Source: Nonomuraea polychroma (GTDB taxonomy: Bacteria; Actinomycetota; Actinomycetes; Streptosporangiales; Streptosporangiaceae). Taken from it: 64,000 nt of DNA. The translations under genes were made by a program, and so were the position numbers. Of the stretch, positions 59,901-64,000 are shown in pieces (position 1 is the stretch's first letter; each line of letters begins with the position of its first letter). Location of the stretch: NCBI RefSeq assembly GCF_004011505.1, contig NZ_SAUN01000001.1, positions 8,521,501 through 8,585,500 of the forward strand, read 5' to 3'. The notes under the pieces were generated by a model. That model saw nothing but the letters and a program-made list of their open reading frames with translations, searched no databases and had not been told where the DNA came from.

Positions 59901-59994
59901 GGGACATCGGGAGCCGGTAGCATTCGAGGTACCTGACCTGGGGACGGCCCACGTTGACGTGCTTGATCGCTTCCCGGGGTGGTTTCCTAGGCGT

Positions 59995-60264
59995 ATGCCT
60001 GATCTCGTTGTGGACGGCGGCGACAAGCTGTGCGTTCAGCTGCTCATCGAGCTGCGCGGCCACGTCCGCCGGGCCGGTCCCGGCGCCGTCATCCATCTGA
60101 TCGCCACCGACCCGGCCGCCCCCGTCGACCTGCCGGCCTGGTGCCACCTCACCGGGCACACCTACCTGGGGCAGGTGGAGGGCGCCGAACGCCCCACGTA
60201 CGCGTTGCGCGTGACCGGGGCCGCCCAAGAAACGGACGACACGAGACCCTGGCACGCGGCTTAA
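59995..60264 (+). CDS. TusA/SirA-like sulfurtransferase-fold protein
   Basis: 89 residues. The first strand-helix has DKLCVQLLIELRGHVRRAGP, resembling the TusA pattern in which a Cys precedes the first helix, and the second half has VIHLIATDPAAPVDLPAWCH, where TusA proteins have D-P-x-x-x-x-D-i-p-x-W-C. The strand TYLGQVEGAERPTYALRV completes the two-layer fold. The canonical C-P-x-P of TusA is C-V-Q-L here, so the proline motif is lost. Role unknown. ATG at 59995 follows a poor AGG site; a TTG at 59959 is in frame. Confidence 0.7.
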   Translation: MPDLVVDGGDKLCVQLLIELRGHVRRAGPGAVIHLIATDPAAPVDLPAWCHLTGHTYLGQVEGAERPTYALRVTGAAQETDDTRPWHAA

Positions 60265-60272
60265 GCGGTTAA
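60261..60272. promoter_or_regulatory. Operator-like site upstream of lacI
   Basis: TTAAGCGGTTAA is a nearly symmetric 12-mer (TTAA-N-CG-N-TTAA). It lies 60 bases before the GTG start of the LacI gene and resembles the TAACCGGTTA element upstream of the GH5 gene, so this LacI protein may control both. Confidence 0.4.
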
Positions 60273-60331
60273 TGCCTCCGATCCGGATTGTCCTAAAGTA
60301 TGAGTGGTTACCCGGTTCAGAGAGGAAGTCC

Positions 60332-61354
60332 GTGAAGCGACCGACGATCGCCGACATCGCCAGCCGGGCGGGCGTCTCCAAGGTGGCGGTGTCCTACGCG
60401 CTCAACGGGCAACCGGGGGTGTCGGAGGCGACGCGGGCCAGGATCATCGCCATCGCCGACGAGATCGGCTGGCGGCCCAACAGCGCCGCGCGGGCGCTCA
60501 ACGGCGCCCGGGCCAACTGCGTCGGCCTGGCGTTGTGCCGTCCCGCCAGGATCCTCGGCGTCGAGCCCTTCTTCATGGAGCTGATCAGCGGCATCGAGGG
60601 CGTGCTCGCCGACCGGTCGTACGCACTGCTGCTCCAGGTGGTGACCAGCCACCAGCAGGAGAGCGAGGTCTACCGGCGCTGGTGGGGTGAGAGCCGCATC
60701 GACGGCGTCTTCCTCGTCGACCTGCACTATGCGGACGGCCGCGTGACGGAGTTGGAGCGGCTCGGCATGCCGGTCGTCGTCATCGGCCACCCCTCCGAGT
60801 CCGGCTCGTTGTCGGCGATCTGGTCCGACGACGGCCAGGCCGTCCGCGAGACCGTCGGCTACCTCGTGGCGCTCGGCCACCGCCGCATCGCGCGGGTGGC
60901 GGGGCTGCCGGAGCTGGTCCACACCGCCGTACGCGATCAGGCGTTCGCCGAGGCGTGCCATGGAGCGGCCGAGCACGTCACCGTGCACACGGACTACACC
61001 GGCGAGGAAGGCGCCCGCGCCACCCGGCGGCTGCTCAGCTCACCGGACCGGCCCACGGCGATCATCTACGACAACGACATCATGGCCGTGGCCGGCATGT
61101 CCGTCGCCCAGGAGATGCGGGTGCAGGTGCCGGGCGAGCTCTCGATCGTGGCCTGGGACGACTCGCCCCTGGCTCAGGTCGTACGGCCGCCGCTGACGGC
61201 GCTCACCCGCGACATCCCGGCCTACGGGGCGCACGCGGCCCAACGGCTGCTGGCCTTGATCGCGGGCGAGAGCGTGCCCCCGTACGAGGACCAGGCGGCG
61301 GTGCTGACGCCGCGCGGCAGCACAGGTCCCGCGTCCGCCCCGGCGAAGGCATAA
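60332..61354 (+). CDS. LacI-family transcriptional regulator
   Basis: 340 residues. GTG at 60332 is chosen because AGAGGAAG is 5 bases upstream and the HTH begins at once: KRPTIADIASRAGVSKVAVS, YALNGQPGVSEATRARIIAI, hinge GWRPNSAARALNGARANCVG. The ligand core includes WWGESRIDGVFLVDLHYADG, GYLVALGHRRIARVAGLPEL and ELSIVAWDDSPLAQVVRPPL. No carbohydrate gene is directly adjacent, so its regulon is elsewhere. The sequence TTAAGCGGTTAA in its leader is the likely autoregulatory site. Confidence 0.9.
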   Translation: MKRPTIADIASRAGVSKVAVSYALNGQPGVSEATRARIIAIADEIGWRPNSAARALNGARANCVGLALCRPARILGVEPFFMELISGIEGVLADRSYALLLQVVTSHQQESEVYRRWWGESRIDGVFLVDLHYADGRVTELERLGMPVVVIGHPSESGSLSAIWSDDGQAVRETVGYLVALGHRRIARVAGLPELVHTAVRDQAFAEACHGAAEHVTVHTDYTGEEGARATRRLLSSPDRPTAIIYDNDIMAVAGMSVAQEMRVQVPGELSIVAWDDSPLAQVVRPPLTALTRDIPAYGAHAAQRLLALIAGESVPPYEDQAAVLTPRGSTGPASAPAKA

Positions 61355-61577
61355 TCCACCCCATCAGCTTCTAAGGCGGCAAATCACCCATTCGGCCACA
61401 AACAGGCCACTGGGCGCTACAGTAGCGCTCGATGCTTGTTCCTCCCGAACTCCCACCTCGTCGCCGCCGACGCCGAACTCGCAGAGCGGGCCGACGAGCC
61501 GCCGACCTGGCGGCGCTCGATCGCCGCACTCCTTCCAGACCTCAGAAACACCGCGATTGGCAACGAGGAGCTTCGTC

Positions 61578-62315
61578 GTGCCGCTCAACAGAGAGTTTGC
61601 AACCAGGGTGGGTCTCGGCGCCGGTGCGGTGGTTCTGACGACGGTCGTGGGAGGGCTGCTCGCGGCCGTTACCCAGCAGAGCGCCGCCGACAACATGGCC
61701 TATACCGCCACGCCCACCTCCACATCGGCCGCCGGGGCCCTCGGCTACCCCGACGACGTCGAGATCACCCCCGAACCCACCGCCACCCGGACCCCGACCA
61801 AGAAGGCCACCCCTCGGCCCACCGCCACCCGGAAGCCCGTAGTCCCCAAGAAGCCGACGGCAACCCCAAAGCCCTCGAAGAGCACCCTGTCCCCCTCCGC
61901 CCGCTCGACGGCGAAGCCGGCTCCCATGACCGTCGGCACGACACTCGAGAACCAGGTCGTGCAACTGGCGAACGCGCAGCGGGCCAAGGCCGGATGCAAG
62001 CCGCTCAAGCACGACGCCAAGCTCCGCGAGGCCGCCTACGGTCACTCCAAGGACATGGTCGCGAAGGACTATTTCGACCACACCTCACCCACCGGAAAGG
62101 ACGCCGACGCCCGCATCGAGGCAGCCGGCTTCTCACCTGTCAGCTCGTGGGGCGAGAACATCGCGTACGGGCAGCGTACGGCGGCGGCCGTCATGGCGGA
62201 CTGGATGAGCAGCCCGGGCCACAAACGCAACATCCTCGACTGCTCCTACACCCACATCGGCGTCGGTTACGTCTCCTCCGGTTCGTATTGGACCCAGGTC
62301 TTCGCCGCGCACTGA
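61578..62315 (+). CDS. Secreted CAP/SCP-domain protein
   Basis: 245 residues. GTG at 61578 has GAGGAG 7 bases upstream. An N-terminal signal/anchor (GLGAGAVVLTTVVGGLLAAV) is followed by a Thr/Pro/Lys-rich spacer (about 45-115) of the cell-wall-spanning type. The CAP domain is at about 120-245: LENQVVQLANAQRAKAGCKP, LREAAYGHSKDMVAKDYFDH, SSWGENIAYGQRTAAAVMAD, WMSSPGHKRNILDCSYTHIG, with the H-T-S-P, G-E-N and P-G-H-x-x-N-I motifs. Family roles are varied and mostly unknown (cell-wall or sterol/lipid related). Two Cys could bridge. Confidence 0.9.
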   Translation: MPLNREFATRVGLGAGAVVLTTVVGGLLAAVTQQSAADNMAYTATPTSTSAAGALGYPDDVEITPEPTATRTPTKKATPRPTATRKPVVPKKPTATPKPSKSTLSPSARSTAKPAPMTVGTTLENQVVQLANAQRAKAGCKPLKHDAKLREAAYGHSKDMVAKDYFDHTSPTGKDADARIEAAGFSPVSSWGENIAYGQRTAAAVMADWMSSPGHKRNILDCSYTHIGVGYVSSGSYWTQVFAAH

Positions 62316-62359
62316 AGCCGCACGCCGAAAGGGTCCACGCTCTCTGTCAGCGTGAATCC

Positions 62360-62422
62360 GGCACGTGCCGCGGTTCGGCTTCGCGGCTGGCAGACCGCTC
62401 GTTCCGAGCCGCGGCACGTGCC
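62360..62422. repeat. 19-bp inverted repeat with 25-base loop
   Basis: GGCACGTGCCGCGGTTCGG (62360-62378) pairs with the complement at 62404-62422, with one mismatch. Each arm itself contains the palindrome GGCACGTGCC. It lies 44 bases after the CAP gene stop and 224 before the next gene. It can be a terminator or a protein-binding site. Confidence 0.6.
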
Positions 62423-62646
62423 GTCCCCTCCTTCGCGGCAAAGCGCCCTGGAGCCGGCCCCCACACGGCTCCCATCGTTACTGAGTGCGCGACCATCCGC
62501 CTGAGTACCTCCATACCTCATCGAATTCACCAGATTCTTGGATCGGATCGCCGGTGTGAGCCATTCGCCCTCACTCCTACGAGGGAGGGAGATGATCGCC
62601 CGTACCGGCGATGTCCGCCACCCCCGGGCGAGCCGAGGATTTCCCC

Positions 62647-63231
62647 ATGAATCCTCGTTTCGCCTTCATCGCCGCACCGCTGCTCGTCCTCGCCTACGGG
62701 GTGATCCGCATCCTCGACGGTCTCGACGGCAGCCGGGGCCCGGGCATCGCCTGGACCACGGGCCATCTCGCGTTCATCGGAGCCCTTGTCCTCTTCGTCC
62801 CTATCTTCTGGCGGTTGCGGCAGATGGCCGGGGGCAAGGCCCTGGCGACCATGAGCGCGGTGGCCGGCACCGCCGGCATCGTGGCGTTGCTCGCGCAGTT
62901 CGGCATCGACATCGTGATCGGGTTCATGGCGGCCGACCACGACGCCATGGGCCCGCTCTTCGACCAGGTGCAGGCCGTGCCCGGGGTGCAGCTCGCCATC
63001 TACGACGCGGGCCCGTACCTGTTCTACGTGGCGCAACTCGCGCTCGTCATCCACGCCGCCTTCCGCAAGGAGGTCAAGGCCTGGACGCCGGTCCTGGTGC
63101 TGATCGACCTCATGCTCCCGCTGATCGACAAGGACCTGATCCCCGTGGGCGCGGTCTTCCTGCTGGTGTCGTTCTGGCCGCTGGCCCGGCGTGAGGCACC
63201 GGCCGCCCGGCACGCGCTCGTCCATGCGTGA
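62647..63231 (+). CDS. Small membrane protein, unknown
   Basis: 194 residues. ATG at 62647 follows GAGGA by 8 bases. Six hydrophobic segments: FAFIAAPLLVLAYGVIRILD, TGHLAFIGALVLFVPIFWRL, ATMSAVAGTAGIVALLAQFG, IYDAGPYLFYVAQLALVIHA, VLVLIDLMLPLIDKDLI and PVGAVFLLVSFWPLA. The general design is shared by the proteins at 20307 and 31544. It lies 16 bases upstream of the histidine kinase gene at 63248, so both may be co-transcribed, and it could be linked with its signalling. Function unknown. Confidence 0.78.
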   Translation: MNPRFAFIAAPLLVLAYGVIRILDGLDGSRGPGIAWTTGHLAFIGALVLFVPIFWRLRQMAGGKALATMSAVAGTAGIVALLAQFGIDIVIGFMAADHDAMGPLFDQVQAVPGVQLAIYDAGPYLFYVAQLALVIHAAFRKEVKAWTPVLVLIDLMLPLIDKDLIPVGAVFLLVSFWPLARREAPAARHALVHA

Positions 63232-63247
63232 GGGACAATGGCACACC

Positions 63248-64000
63248 GTGTCTGATTTGACGTTGGTCGACGTCGCTCGCCGGAGGCTCCAGGCGCTGCC
63301 GCAGCTGTGGGTGGACGGGGTGCTCGCCGGGCTGATCACCGTGATTCAGCTATGGCCACTGCTCTCGGCGCAGAGCGCCACCGGCCGGCCGTGGCACTGG
63401 TGGGCATATGTGGTCGCGGTCGGCGCCTCGCTTCCCCTGGCGTGGCGGCGGCGGGCGCCGGTGACTGTCCTGGTGCTCAGCCTGTGCACGAGCGAGCTCT
63501 ACGATTTGGCCGACAACGTCGCCCGGCAGCCCATCTGGTACGGCGTCCTGGTCGGTTTCTACACGGTGGCCGCCTACAGCTCCCGGGTGCCGAGGATCTC
63601 CGTGCTCATGCTGGCCTTCGCCGGCACCCTGCTGACGGCCGGTTCGTGGGACACCTTGCTGCGTGGGACAGTGCAGGTCGTGGCCGCGTACGCCATCGGC
63701 CGGGCCGCCGCCACCTCCCGCGCCCACGCGGCCGCGCTCGAGGAACGCGCCGCCAGGCTGGAAAGGGAACGTCAGATGGAAGCCGAGCGCGCCGCCGAGC
63801 GCGAACGGGCCAGGATCGCCCGCGACATGCACGACATCCTGGCCCACGCGGTCAGCCTGATGGTGGTGCAGGCCGAGGCCGGGCCCGTGGTGGTGCGGAG
63901 CAACCCGGCCAGGGCGGAGGCCGCGTTCGACGCGATCGCGGCGGCCGGGCGCGACGCGATGGTGCAGTTGCGGCGCCTGCTGGGCGTCCTGAAGGAGGAC
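63248..64000 (+). CDS. NarL-type sensor histidine kinase, cut by window end
   Basis: GTG at 63248 opens a frame that continues without a stop for 251 codons to the window edge. Four to five hydrophobic helices (about 23-150: WVDGVLAGLITVIQLWPLLS, WAYVVAVGASLPLAWRRRAP, IWYGVLVGFYTVAAYSSRVP) precede a coiled coil (AALEERAARLERERQMEAER) and the HisKA_3 phospho-acceptor in RARIARDMHDILAHAVSLMV. The ATPase domain is beyond the edge. It is followed most likely by a response regulator gene outside the window. Confidence 0.85.
   Translation, partial: MSDLTLVDVARRRLQALPQLWVDGVLAGLITVIQLWPLLSAQSATGRPWHWWAYVVAVGASLPLAWRRRAPVTVLVLSLCTSELYDLADNVARQPIWYGVLVGFYTVAAYSSRVPRISVLMLAFAGTLLTAGSWDTLLRGTVQVVAAYAIGRAAATSRAHAAALEERAARLERERQMEAERAAERERARIARDMHDILAHAVSLMVVQAEAGPVVVRSNPARAEAAFDAIAAAGRDAMVQLRRLLGVLKED

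Noticed and set aside
61355..61577. Possible riboswitch upstream of the CAP-domain gene
   Set aside because: The leader of about 220 bases was compared by eye with the c-di-AMP (ydaO) type expected for cell-wall genes; no characteristic motifs were found.
1..64000. CRISPR arrays, rRNA genes, prophage or complete IS element
   Set aside because: No regularly spaced repeats, no rRNA-like sequence, no phage structural genes and only fragments of transposases were seen.

Overview
The window is a high-GC actinobacterial segment. Pervasive G/C third positions, GTG/TTG starts, LuxR/NarL two-component systems, a SpoIIE-type phosphatase and many secreted polysaccharide-degrading enzymes suggest a Streptosporangiaceae-like soil actinomycete such as Nonomuraea. 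That placement is inference; the window holds no rRNA or other marker gene. No CRISPR array, prophage or complete insertion sequence was seen.

Region 1 (about 0.7-9.7 kb and 11.2-12.0 kb) is a gene graveyard between intact genes. It holds truncated or frameshifted remains of a GntR regulator, an oxidoreductase, two small membrane proteins, an ArsR-SRPBCC protein, two transposases, a ricin-type lectin, a spore-associated-protein homologue, a DedA protein, a histidine kinase, a LuxR regulator and the 5' part of a group II intron. Within it lies a selenocysteine locus: an apparently intact tRNA-Sec gene (selC), an intact rhodanese gene and a selB cut off by a stop codon after 44 residues.

Region 2 (9.7-35 kb) is mainly regulatory and housekeeping: a divergent MarR/EamA pair around a perfect 28-bp palindrome, a serine beta-lactamase-like hydrolase, an apolipoprotein N-acyltransferase-like protein, a large MalT/LAL-type LuxR regulator, a GntR/membrane-protein operon, a 912-residue SpoIIE phosphatase, a two-gene operon of membrane-anchored substrate-binding-like proteins (one with a vWA domain) and no transporter, a NarL-type two-component pair and a secreted HNH nuclease.

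Region 3 (35-57.8 kb) is largely a plant cell-wall utilisation region. It has two tandem pectate lyases, a GH5-FN3-CBM2 mannanase/cellulase-like enzyme, and a LacI-controlled cluster of ABC sugar binding protein, two permeases, a GH127 arabinofuranosidase-type enzyme and a 1330-residue secreted multidomain glycosidase. The cluster lacks an ATPase gene and probably uses a shared one. Between the lyases and the GH5 gene lie an ArsB/NhaD-type transporter and a three-subunit molybdenum aldehyde/xanthine dehydrogenase operon with flanking TetR regulators.

Region 4 (57.8-64 kb) has a NarL-type histidine kinase, a TusA-like protein, a second LacI regulator, a secreted CAP/SCP-domain protein, a small membrane protein and a histidine kinase cut by the window end.

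The most distinctive observation is an identical operator-like sequence (TGTTAGCGCTCACA) embedded in the signal-peptide codons of two sugar-cluster genes, which forces a rare TTA leucine codon in each.
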